A stretch of DNA of 17,180 bases from Methanocorpusculum sp. (GTDB lineage Archaea > Halobacteriota > Methanomicrobia > Methanomicrobiales > Methanocorpusculaceae), in the NCBI GenBank assembly GCA_017555685.1, contig JAFZFW010000052.1, positions 1 to 17,180 on the forward strand. Direction: 5' to 3'. Positions 7,555-13,901 of the stretch are shown piece after piece (the first letter of the stretch is position 1; each line of letters opens with the position of its first letter). The notes under the pieces are model-generated. The model saw nothing but the letters and a program-made list of their open reading frames with translations. It ran no database searches and was not told the origin of the DNA. The position numbers and the translations under genes are program-made.

Positions 7555-8523
7555 ATGGATTTAAAAGAATATCTCAAACAGGTAGCCTTCAAGGTAAACA
7601 CCGAGGCTGACGAGTACAGCAAAGCAGTGGAGACCCGCCTCCGTGAGGCAGCCTCCCACCTCTTAAATGCCGGTGGAAAACGTCTGCGCCCGGCTATGGT
7701 CATGCTTGCCGCTGATGCTGTCCGTCCGGGAGCATCCGAAGATGTCTTCGAAGCAGCACTTGCTTTAGAATGGACTCACACCTTTACTCTTGTCCATGAC
7801 GATATCATGGACGGAGATTCTCTTCGCCGCGGAGAGCCGACAGTGCACACTGTTTTCGGTGAACCGACCGCAATTCTTGCCGGTGACTGTCTGTATGCAG
7901 ATGCATTCGAGCACATCTGCCGCGTAAAGAACACCGAAGACCGCGCAAAGATTGTCGCAGTCCAGATGTTATCCCATGCATGCCACGAGCTCTGCGAAGG
8001 TCAGCAGGAGGACATGGCATTCGAAGAGCGTGATGACGTAACCGAAGCAGAGTACCTCAGCATGGTCAGAAAGAAGACCGGTGTCCTGTATGCAGCAGCA
8101 GCAGGTATCGGTGCCGCTCTCGCCGGCGGAGACGCACGCCAGATTGCCGCCATGTACACGCTTGGTTTAAACACGGGAATCGCCTTCCAGATTCAGGATG
8201 ACATCATTGACCTGCTGGCATCTCCGGTGGTCTCCGGAAAGAATCAGGCTTCCGACCTTCGTGAGAACAAGCAGACAATTGTTGCAATCACTGCACGTGA
8301 GATGGGCGTTGACTTATCCAAATACCACAAGGCTGACTTATCTGCAGAAGAGATTGCTGAAGCTGTTGCACTTCTTGAAAGTTCCGGAGTTCTTCCGGCA
8401 GTCCGCGCCAAGTCCGAGAAACTTATCGCTGACGCCAAGAACGGTCTCTCTGTCATTCCGGAAAGCGAGTCCAAAGCACTCATCTTAGAGATGGTTGACT
8501 TCTTCATCTCCAGAGAGTACTAA
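7555..8523 (+). CDS. idsA: Geranylgeranyl diphosphate synthase (short-chain trans-prenyltransferase)
   Basis: A 322-residue all-helical class I prenyl synthase that condenses DMAPP and allylic diphosphates with IPP, most likely to C20 geranylgeranyl diphosphate for archaeal ether lipids. Seen: AGGKRLRPAMVM (39-50) for IPP binding; the first Asp-rich motif HDDIMDGDSLRRGEPTVH with DDIMD at 82-86; the second, FQIQDDIIDL; and a lysine-containing segment between them. A phenylalanine (F77) sits five residues before the first motif, the position that limits chain length in archaeal type I GGPP synthases. The ATG at 7555 is chosen for its Shine-Dalgarno site; a GTG at 7546 would add three residues. 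It is the last gene of the isoprenoid operon, with T-tracts following. Product length (C15/C20) cannot be proved from sequence. Confidence 0.94.
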   Translation: MDLKEYLKQVAFKVNTEADEYSKAVETRLREAASHLLNAGGKRLRPAMVMLAADAVRPGASEDVFEAALALEWTHTFTLVHDDIMDGDSLRRGEPTVHTVFGEPTAILAGDCLYADAFEHICRVKNTEDRAKIVAVQMLSHACHELCEGQQEDMAFEERDDVTEAEYLSMVRKKTGVLYAAAAGIGAALAGGDARQIAAMYTLGLNTGIAFQIQDDIIDLLASPVVSGKNQASDLRENKQTIVAITAREMGVDLSKYHKADLSAEEIAEAVALLESSGVLPAVRAKSEKLIADAKNGLSVIPESESKALILEMVDFFISREY

Positions 8524-8533
8524 CCACCTTCAC

Positions 8534-8548
8534 TTTTTCTCATTTTTT
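8534..8548 (+). terminator. Double T-tract terminator after the isoprenoid operon
   Basis: Two T-runs (8534-8538 and 8543-8548) lie in a pyrimidine-rich stretch 10-25 nt after the prenyl synthase stop. No strong hairpin precedes them, as expected for U-tract termination in archaea. Confidence 0.6.
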
Positions 8549-8599
8549 CGTGCTCTTCCTCTTTCCTTGTCACTGATGCCACTTCATAGAAGCGGGCGG

Positions 8600-8626
8600 T
8601 TTATCAACTCTCAGAACCAACAGTAT
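8600..8626 (+). promoter_or_regulatory. Promoter of the DJ-1/TPR/ATPase/YhaM unit
   Basis: TTTATC at 8600-8605 is a TATA-like box about 27 nt before the ATG at 8630, which predicts a leaderless or nearly leaderless transcript. Between the two lies ACCAACAGTAT (8616-8626), which is repeated exactly at the same place in the geranylgeranyl reductase promoter (15739-15749). Confidence 0.5.
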
Positions 8627-8629
8627 AGC

Positions 8630-9142
8630 ATGAAAGTTCTTCTTGCAATTGCATCAGACAGATTCATGGACGAAGCATACACTATTCCAAAAGCAGCCCT
8701 TGAAGCAGCCGGCGTTGAGTGCGTAACCGCAGCTCCGGTCAAAGGCACCTGCTATGGAATGCACGGTGAAATTGTCGAGGCAGACGCTGCTTTCAAAGAC
8801 ATCAATGCCGACGAGTTTGACGGCATCATCATTGGCGGCGGAATCGGCTGTCAGGACCAGCTCTGGAGATGTGAAGAGCTCATCGACATCACCAACAAGA
8901 TTGGAAACAACGGCAAGTTTGCCGCTGCAATCTGCTTAGCTCCGGTCATCTTAGGAGAAGCAGGTCTCTTAAACGGTAAGAAGGCAACCACTCTCCAGAC
9001 CCCTGCCTGTATCCGTGTTTTACAGCTCGACAACGCAGAAATCGTCTCTGACAATGTCGTTGTTGACGGCAAAGTCATCACCGCAAAGTCCCCGTTCGAC
9101 GCAAAGGCATTTGCAGAAGCAATCCTCTCCGTTATCCAGTAA
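8630..9142 (+). CDS. DJ-1/PfpI-family protein (class I glutamine amidotransferase-like)
   Basis: A 170-residue flavodoxin-like DJ-1/PfpI superfamily protein. Members include proteases, deglycases or glyoxalases and redox-sensing chaperones. Seen: the start MKVLLAIASDRFMDEAYTIP, with Glu15 in the conserved acidic position; DGIIIGGGIGCQ in the middle; and the nucleophile elbow AAAICLAPVILGEAG with C102. The residue after the Cys is Leu rather than the His of PfpI, so a PfpI-type protease dyad is not evident. The tail ITAKSPFDAKAFAEAILSVI is typical. I start it at the ATG at 8630 because homology begins there and a TATA box is correctly spaced. The reading frame is open back to 8495, but that extension is low-complexity and unlike the family. 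The TPR gene starts 3 nt after its stop, so it may be the first gene of that operon. Biochemical activity cannot be called. Confidence 0.88.
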   Translation: MKVLLAIASDRFMDEAYTIPKAALEAAGVECVTAAPVKGTCYGMHGEIVEADAAFKDINADEFDGIIIGGGIGCQDQLWRCEELIDITNKIGNNGKFAAAICLAPVILGEAGLLNGKKATTLQTPACIRVLQLDNAEIVSDNVVVDGKVITAKSPFDAKAFAEAILSVIQ

Positions 9143-9145
9143 TTT

Positions 9146-10990
9146 ATGGAAAACACCGTACCGGATCCGGCGGCACTTTCTGCCGCCCTTGAACTCTTCA
9201 ATGCGGAAAAATATGACGAAGTAATCAGCTTCGCCTCTGGCACTACCGACCCGGCATTAATGCTGCTTGCCGCAAGAAGCTATGCGGCAACGGAAAAATA
9301 TGATATCGCCGAGTCGCTCCTGCGCTCGCTCATCCGCATCATGCCGGGTTCGTCGTATCTCCACAGCTATTTAGGGGATGTGCTGCTTGCCTGCGGAAAC
9401 GAGAGCGCAGAGGCAGAGTATGCAAAAGCGCTCTCTCTCGATCAGGACAATCTGGCAGCAGTCAGGCAGTACGCAGACCTTGTCAGCAAACGCGGCGACC
9501 TGCGGGGAGCAATTCCTGCTCTGCGAACTCTGGTTCGAAACAACGGGACAGAAGCTGATGTCTTAACGCTTGTCAGAACCTTAACTGCTGTTGGCGAAGC
9601 AGAAGAAGCAGTTACTCTTCACCGGCAGACCTTTGGGGATGATGTCTTCAGTGTAGAGTACACAGAAGCACTCCTTGCTTCCGGCGAGTACCAGAAAGCA
9701 TTAAACACTGCCCTGCGCGGCTGGACGGAGACGAAAAACACTGCATACCTGCGCATCGACTTAGAAGCTCTGGCGGCAATCGATAAAGAGGCGGCAGAAA
9801 AAGCATACCGCTCGGCACTCGACAGCTTTGAGGAGGCAGACATCACCGATGAAAACGTTTCTTCGATTCGCTTCTCCTTTGTTTTACTGGAAAAGTATCT
9901 CGAAAACTATGATGCCGCAGAGTTCGAACTCTCGCATCTGTTAACCGAAGATGCGGATGCGGTCTATCACCTGCTCTCTGCCGAGCTTGCCGCAAAGAAG
10001 GAGGAAGGAGAGCGTGCCTCTTCCATCTACCGCCGGTTAATCGATTCCCTGATGGCACGGGATGCAGACTGGGAAACGGCAGAGCTGGTCATCGACCGGT
10101 ATGTCGCTTTCCTTTCTGCGGTTCGCAGTAACGAAGAAGTAGCAGGCGTCATCAGTGTGGCTCTCTCCGCATACCCGCACGCGGTATGTCTTGCCAAGAT
10201 TGGTGAGGCATATGAGAATGCCTGCGCAGCACAGCAGGCAAAGGACTGGTTCTACCGCGCCTACCGGGCAGACTATCTCAACGGCGGTCTTGCTTATGCC
10301 GGCTATCTGAAACGTGCCGGTGCATTCCGCGAAGCAGACACGGTCATCCGGTATATTGTGACCAATGCTTCGTCGGTCGCAGATATTGAGCGTGCTGCAG
10401 ACGTCATCTTAAACGGAGATGCCGCGCTCTACCAGCTTGAAAAGTCCCGCGGTCTTGTGCAGAAGAGCCTGGCGGCAGTCTCTGACCGTTTAACTTCCAA
10501 AGGCCGCGAGATGCTCTCGGCAGTCTATCTCTATGCGGCAGTCGATGCGCTTGAGTGCGGTATGTACGAGGACTGCAAATGGTTCTGTCTTGCAGGAATT
10601 GATGTGCTCCCCTGCTATCCGGAGACCATCAGCATCCAGGACTTCACCGATATTCTGTCCAGAGTAAAAGGCCGTGCTGTCTCTGAGCGCCCGATTCTTC
10701 TGGAAAAAGCCGCAGAAGCTGCGGCCGAACCTGATGCGGGGGCGGAGGAAGCTTCTGCAGAAGAGGATATTCTCCCGAACCTGGATGACCGCGAGAAGAA
10801 ACTGCTCGCGTTCCTTCGCGAACACCGGGAAGCGACCGAGATGGATTTACGCAGTGTCTTGGATACCCGTCGTGTTGCAGGAATTGTCAACGGCCTGCTT
10901 GCCAAAACCGCTGAGTTCGGGGTAACGCTGATTGAAAAACGCGGCATTGGTGAACGCGGAGAGGTTTACGGATATGTCGGCCGCAGATGA
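9146..10990 (+). CDS. TPR-repeat protein with C-terminal winged-helix domain
   Basis: A 614-residue cytoplasmic protein I do not recognise as a named family. Residues 1 to about 520 are helical repeats of TPR type; examples are ALMLLAARSYAATEKYDIAE, SYLHSYLGDVLLACGNESA and AVRQYADLVSKRGDLRGAIP, with the usual small/aromatic spacing. An acidic Ala/Glu-rich linker (about 522-545) joins them to a compact domain (about 546-614): LDDREKKLLAFLREHREATE, then RRVAGIVNGLL, and a hairpin-like GVTLIEKRGIGERGEVYGYV. I read this domain as a winged helix. There is no signal peptide or membrane span. It starts 3 nt after the DJ-1 stop with no Shine-Dalgarno, and its end overlaps the ATPase gene by 17 nt, so the two proteins are probably made together and may form a complex. 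TPR arrays usually hold partner proteins; the winged helix may bind DNA or protein. Confidence 0.85.
   Translation: MENTVPDPAALSAALELFNAEKYDEVISFASGTTDPALMLLAARSYAATEKYDIAESLLRSLIRIMPGSSYLHSYLGDVLLACGNESAEAEYAKALSLDQDNLAAVRQYADLVSKRGDLRGAIPALRTLVRNNGTEADVLTLVRTLTAVGEAEEAVTLHRQTFGDDVFSVEYTEALLASGEYQKALNTALRGWTETKNTAYLRIDLEALAAIDKEAAEKAYRSALDSFEEADITDENVSSIRFSFVLLEKYLENYDAAEFELSHLLTEDADAVYHLLSAELAAKKEEGERASSIYRRLIDSLMARDADWETAELVIDRYVAFLSAVRSNEEVAGVISVALSAYPHAVCLAKIGEAYENACAAQQAKDWFYRAYRADYLNGGLAYAGYLKRAGAFREADTVIRYIVTNASSVADIERAADVILNGDAALYQLEKSRGLVQKSLAAVSDRLTSKGREMLSAVYLYAAVDALECGMYEDCKWFCLAGIDVLPCYPETISIQDFTDILSRVKGRAVSERPILLEKAAEAAAEPDAGAEEASAEEDILPNLDDREKKLLAFLREHREATEMDLRSVLDTRRVAGIVNGLLAKTAEFGVTLIEKRGIGERGEVYGYVGRR
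10961..10965 (+). promoter_or_regulatory. Shine-Dalgarno site that sets the ATPase start
   Basis: GAGGT, within GGAGAGGT, lies 8 nt before the ATG at 10974 and inside the end of the TPR gene. It supports that ATG over an upstream in-frame TTG at 10932, which would add 14 residues translated only from sequence that already codes the TPR protein's winged helix. Confidence 0.65.
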
Positions 10991-12260
10991 TCTGCGTCTG
11001 GAAAGCGTTGCGGTAATTACTGCCCTTCGCCGCGGCACTGTCCCGAACAGCGGGCTTTCCCGCCTTGCCGTCGGTCTTGAGGCAGAAGAGAAGGTCCTTG
11101 CATCACAGCTTTCCTTCTGTGCGGCAGGACATGCGGACTGTAAATTTGTCAGAGGAGACTACGGCTCGGGAAAGACCTTCTTAATCGCCCGCGCGGCAGA
11201 ACTTGCGCTGGCGCAGAAGTATGTCGTCTCCCACGTTGTCATCTCTCCTGACACTCCGCTGCATAAGCTGACAGCGATTTACACCAAAATCTGTGCCGGC
11301 TTATCCACGCAGACCGAAGACCATGCGTTAAAGAGTATCATTGACACGTGGATCTTCGGCATTGAGGACAGGTTAATTGAGACCGGTATCGATGAAAATG
11401 ACGAGCGTCTTGCCGAGCTTACGGCAAAGGAGATTGAGGCAGCCTTAGAGCGGGTATCCGGTGTCAGTTCCGGGCTTGCCGCGGCAGTCCGTACCTACTA
11501 TGCCGCAAACAACCGCGGGGATTTTGCAACAGCACAGGCGGCAGTCGGCTGGATTTCCGGCGACTCCACGGTTGCGAACCGGAGCTTCAAGTCACAGGCC
11601 GGCATCAAAGGTTCGGTGTCCGAGACCGATGCGCTCCTGTTCCTGAAAGGCATTGTCTACTTAATCCGGCAGGCAGGCTTTGCCGGTCTCTTTGTCAGCT
11701 TCGACGAAGCAGAAACCGCACAGGCGTTTCCCCGCCCGCAGCGGGAAAAGGGATACATTAATCTTCGTCAGTTAGTAGACATGACAGACAAAAACGAGAT
11801 TCCCGGATGCTTCTTCCTCTTCGCCGGAACACCGGCATTCTTCGAGAGTGCAAAAGGCATCCGCTCGCTTCCGCCGCTTTATGACAGAATCGGCATCATC
11901 GCTGACGACGGATTTGCAAACCCTCTGCAGACCCAGATTGTGCTTGCAAAGTTCAACAGCGAAAAGCTGGAAAAGGCCGCCTATAAAGTAGCGGACATCT
12001 ACAGCGAAGGATTCGGAGCAGTTGATACGACAAGAGTATCACCTGCCTTTATCCGGACGATGATTGCCAAAGTCACCGGCAGATTCGGCGGCAGGGTTGA
12101 CGTTGTCCCGCGGTTATTCCTGCGTGAGTTTGTGGATGTCTTGGATAAATGTGCATTGTATGAGAACTACTCCCCTGCAGAGAAGTATGCCTTCACTCCA
12201 GGCAACGGGGATATGCCGCTGAAAGCGGAAGAGAAGGCAGTTATGGAAGTATCCTGGTGA
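10974..12260 (+). CDS. P-loop ATPase of the BrxC/BrxD-like (PF10923, formerly DUF2791) family
   Basis: A 428-residue AAA-like ATPase. Seen in order: a pre-Walker region ALRRGTVPNSGLSRLAVGLE that reads like the family's conserved N-terminus; Walker A GDYGSGKTF (61-69); Walker B GLFVSFDEAE (238-247) with D244 and E245; a sensor-1-like FLFAGTPAFF (281-290) just before SAKGIRSLPPLYDRI; and arginines in GRFGGRVDVVPRLFLREF (369-386) that could act as sensor or finger residues. Relatives include BrxC/BrxD of BREX phage-defence systems and ATPases beside TerB-domain proteins. BrxD-like proteins carry a C-terminal winged helix; here the C-terminus is short, and a winged helix sits on the upstream TPR protein instead. 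The gene overlaps the TPR gene by 17 nt, and the nuclease gene follows 5 nt later. A nucleic-acid-dependent motor or loader is inferred; no substrate is visible. Family call is confident, function unknown. Confidence 0.85.
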   Translation: MSAADDLRLESVAVITALRRGTVPNSGLSRLAVGLEAEEKVLASQLSFCAAGHADCKFVRGDYGSGKTFLIARAAELALAQKYVVSHVVISPDTPLHKLTAIYTKICAGLSTQTEDHALKSIIDTWIFGIEDRLIETGIDENDERLAELTAKEIEAALERVSGVSSGLAAAVRTYYAANNRGDFATAQAAVGWISGDSTVANRSFKSQAGIKGSVSETDALLFLKGIVYLIRQAGFAGLFVSFDEAETAQAFPRPQREKGYINLRQLVDMTDKNEIPGCFFLFAGTPAFFESAKGIRSLPPLYDRIGIIADDGFANPLQTQIVLAKFNSEKLEKAAYKVADIYSEGFGAVDTTRVSPAFIRTMIAKVTGRFGGRVDVVPRLFLREFVDVLDKCALYENYSPAEKYAFTPGNGDMPLKAEEKAVMEVSW

Positions 12261-12261
12261 T
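12256..12261 (+). promoter_or_regulatory. Shine-Dalgarno site that sets the YhaM-like start
   Basis: GGTGAT spans the ATPase stop codon and lies 4 nt before the ATG at 12266, the same geometry as at the prenyl synthase start. It favours 12266 over the in-frame GTG at 12257, which lies inside the site. Confidence 0.7.
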
Positions 12262-12265
12262 TCAT

Positions 12266-13207
12266 ATGGAAAAAACCGTCTATGTAAAAGATATCACAAA
12301 CGGCACGGTTGTTGACGCACCGTTTGCTGTAAAGAGAGCAGACCTGAGAGCAAAACGCGGAGAGCAGTATCTCCACATCACAATTGCTGACCGAACCGGT
12401 GTTCTTGAGGCGAAACTCTACGGAGACGGTGCGGCAGAGGCAGCCCGCTCGATTCAGACCGGAAGAGTGTACCGGATTGTTGGTACAGGTAAAGTACCGC
12501 AGGGCGGAACACTTCTTCTGCAGTCCGAAGATGCAGCAGCACTTGAGGCAATTCTGGCAGGTCCGATGCCGCTTGCTGCAGGAGAAGATATGCTCTACAT
12601 CTACACTCCGGCAAAGATTGAGGAGAACGCAACGGAACTGCAGAAGCTTGTTGCTTCCATCCAGAACCAGAACCTGCGTATCTTTGTTGCCTGCTGTCTT
12701 GACAGCCGCTTCTATGAGTGCCCGGCGGCAATACGCCGTCACCATGAGTATATCGGTGGTCTTTGCGAGCACACATTAGAGACGGTCAAAATTGCGCTTG
12801 CAATCATGGATACTATGCCGCGGACGAAGATTAACCGGGATATGGTGATTGCCGGATGTGTTCTGCACGATATTGGGAAGATTTTCTGCTTTGATAAAGT
12901 CGGACAGAGCTATGTGCCAAACGACACGTACAACCTTATCGAGCACATCACTATGGGCATCATGTACATCGAAGAGTACACGTCTCTTTTGACCGATTCC
13001 CAGATTTTACAGATCCGCCACATCATCCAGTCTCACCACGGAATCTACGGAGATGTTGTGCCGCTTACTGCAGAAGCATGGCTCGTTAACGAGGCAGATG
13101 GTGCAAGTTCCCGTCTCCGCTCGATTGTCGATGACTTAGAGGCAATTCCTGCGGGACAGAAGAAGAAGGGAGTCCACTCCGAGAAATTCCTGTGGAAAGC
13201 CATCTAA
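12266..13207 (+). CDS. YhaM-like 3'-5' exonuclease (OB-fold plus HD domain)
   Basis: A 313-residue protein with the two-domain layout and length of bacterial YhaM/CBF1, a metal-dependent 3'-5' exonuclease acting on RNA and single-stranded DNA. Residues 1 to about 90 resemble an OB-fold (KTVYVKDITNGTVVDAPFAV, then EQYLHITIADRTGVLEAKLY). The HD domain shows RHHEYIGGLCEHTLETVKIA (158-177) with H169, the core VLHDIGKI (199-206) with H201 and D202, H227 in LIEHITMG, H257/H258 in IQSHHGIYG, and AWLVNEADGAS (271-281) with the final acidic ligand D278. These match YhaM order and spacing. It lies 5 nt after the BrxC/D-like ATPase and is last in the unit; a T12 tract ends the gene. YhaM is best known from Firmicutes, so its presence beside this ATPase in an archaeon is notable. 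Activity is inferred from the family; a cyclic-nucleotide phosphohydrolase is less likely given the OB-fold. Confidence 0.87.
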   Translation: MEKTVYVKDITNGTVVDAPFAVKRADLRAKRGEQYLHITIADRTGVLEAKLYGDGAAEAARSIQTGRVYRIVGTGKVPQGGTLLLQSEDAAALEAILAGPMPLAAGEDMLYIYTPAKIEENATELQKLVASIQNQNLRIFVACCLDSRFYECPAAIRRHHEYIGGLCEHTLETVKIALAIMDTMPRTKINRDMVIAGCVLHDIGKIFCFDKVGQSYVPNDTYNLIEHITMGIMYIEEYTSLLTDSQILQIRHIIQSHHGIYGDVVPLTAEAWLVNEADGASSRLRSIVDDLEAIPAGQKKKGVHSEKFLWKAI

Positions 13208-13210
13208 AAC

Positions 13211-13222
13211 TTTTTTTTTTTT
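13211..13222 (+). terminator. T12 terminator between convergent genes
   Basis: Twelve consecutive T residues start 4 nt after the YhaM-like stop codon. The last two belong to the stop codon (TAA on the minus strand) of the convergent flavoprotein gene. It is a strong U-tract terminator for the plus-strand unit. The minus-strand transcript has no comparable T-run here. Confidence 0.75.
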
Positions 13223-13811
13223 ACCTATCCCAATTCATCAGGCTGATGAGTTCCTCAGCCGCGTCTTTCACCACAGTTTGTGCCTGCTTCGAGCGGGAAA
13301 AATCCGTTTTCTTATCCAGTCCGTCGAGTAGGATATACTGCATATTTTTATTTTTCACGCCTGCTACATCAAATAAAAACCGGGCAACCGGCGAGGTGTG
13401 CTCAAAGACTGCAGGGTTTGTCTGACCTGCTGTTGCCAGAAAGATTCCGCGTTTGTCCGGCGTGGCAGGGGCGGTATGCAGGAGATATTTTCTTGCCCAG
13501 AGAGCCTGACAGCGGTCGATGAGCATCTTTGCCTGCGCACACACCGACATCGCATACACCGGAGACGCCAGAACCAGCACATCACAGGAAGCAATCTTTT
13601 CCATGAGGGGTATAAACGCATCCTTTTGTATGCACTCTCCTTCCTTCTCGCAGAACCCGCAGCCGCGGCAGGGGGAGACCGGCGTTGTCTTCAGCGATAC
13701 CTTCTCGACTGCAAACCTCCCCTCAACTGCTTCAAGCAGCATATCAAGTGCAGAGTCCGAGTTCCCCTTCGTTCGCGGAGATGTTGATATTGCAAGGAGT
13801 TTTTTTGGCAT
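13221..13811 (-). CDS. Iron-sulfur flavoprotein (Isf-like, NADPH-dependent FMN reductase family)
   Basis: A 196-residue flavodoxin-fold protein. The N-terminus KKLLAISTSPRTKGNSD (3-19) is the FMN-phosphate loop of the FMN_red family. A compact cysteine motif follows: PCRGCGFCEKEGEC, giving C48-x2-C51-x2-C54-x5-C60. This spacing is that of Isf from Methanosarcina thermophila, which carries one 4Fe-4S cluster plus FMN and passes electrons from ferredoxin, with proposed roles in coping with oxygen or peroxide. Next comes LASPVYAMSVCAQAKMLIDR (81-100). Length matches Isf. I start at the ATG at 13811, not an in-frame ATG at 13859, because homology begins there and a TATA-like CTTAAATC (13836-13843) sits about 28 nt upstream. 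It stands alone, convergent with the YhaM-like gene and divergent from the transglutaminase-like gene. The electron partner here is not known. Confidence 0.9.
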   Translation of the reverse strand: MPKKLLAISTSPRTKGNSDSALDMLLEAVEGRFAVEKVSLKTTPVSPCRGCGFCEKEGECIQKDAFIPLMEKIASCDVLVLASPVYAMSVCAQAKMLIDRCQALWARKYLLHTAPATPDKRGIFLATAGQTNPAVFEHTSPVARFLFDVAGVKNKNMQYILLDGLDKKTDFSRSKQAQTVVKDAAEELISLMNWDR

Positions 13812-13835
13812 TTTCAGTATGTTTGTCCCCGGATG

Positions 13836-13890
13836 ATTTAAGGGAAACGGATGAGGCAAACAGTAGATATATATGCTCAGTTGCGCAAAT
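13836..13890. promoter_or_regulatory. Divergent promoters of the flavoprotein and transglutaminase-like genes
   Basis: Two TATA boxes lie back to back: CTTAAATC on the minus strand (13836-13843), about 28 nt before the flavoprotein ATG, and ATATATAT on the plus strand (13867-13874), about 30 nt before the ATG at 13902. Both predict very short leaders. A perfect 8-bp palindrome, TTGCGCAA (13881-13888), sits just downstream of the plus TATA box, where an operator could act. Confidence 0.5.
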
Positions 13891-13901
13891 CCTCTATATC
13901 A

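Noticed and set aside
8495..8629. N-terminal extension of the DJ-1/PfpI frame by 45 residues
   Set aside because: It would overlap the end of the prenyl synthase, cross two T-tracts and the TATA box, and encode low-complexity Ser/Leu/His sequence absent from the family.
10932..12260. A longer ATPase starting at TTG 10932
   Set aside because: The ATG at 10974 has a GAGGT site 8 nt upstream; the TTG has none and would add residues from inside the TPR gene's coding sequence.
12167..12772. A 201-codon Cys/Ser-rich open frame on the minus strand, in the region of the YhaM-like gene
   Set aside because: It opposes the OB-fold and start of the HD domain of a well-supported gene and has no signal of its own.
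8630..13207. A complete BREX system
   Set aside because: Only the BrxC/BrxD-like ATPase family is represented. No PglX methylase, PglZ phosphatase-like, BrxL/Lon-like, BrxA or BrxB gene is present in the window.
13398..13836. Plus-strand open frames of 105-129 codons opposite the flavoprotein
   Set aside because: The minus-strand frame has the FMN loop and the Isf cysteine motif; the plus frames are its shadow.
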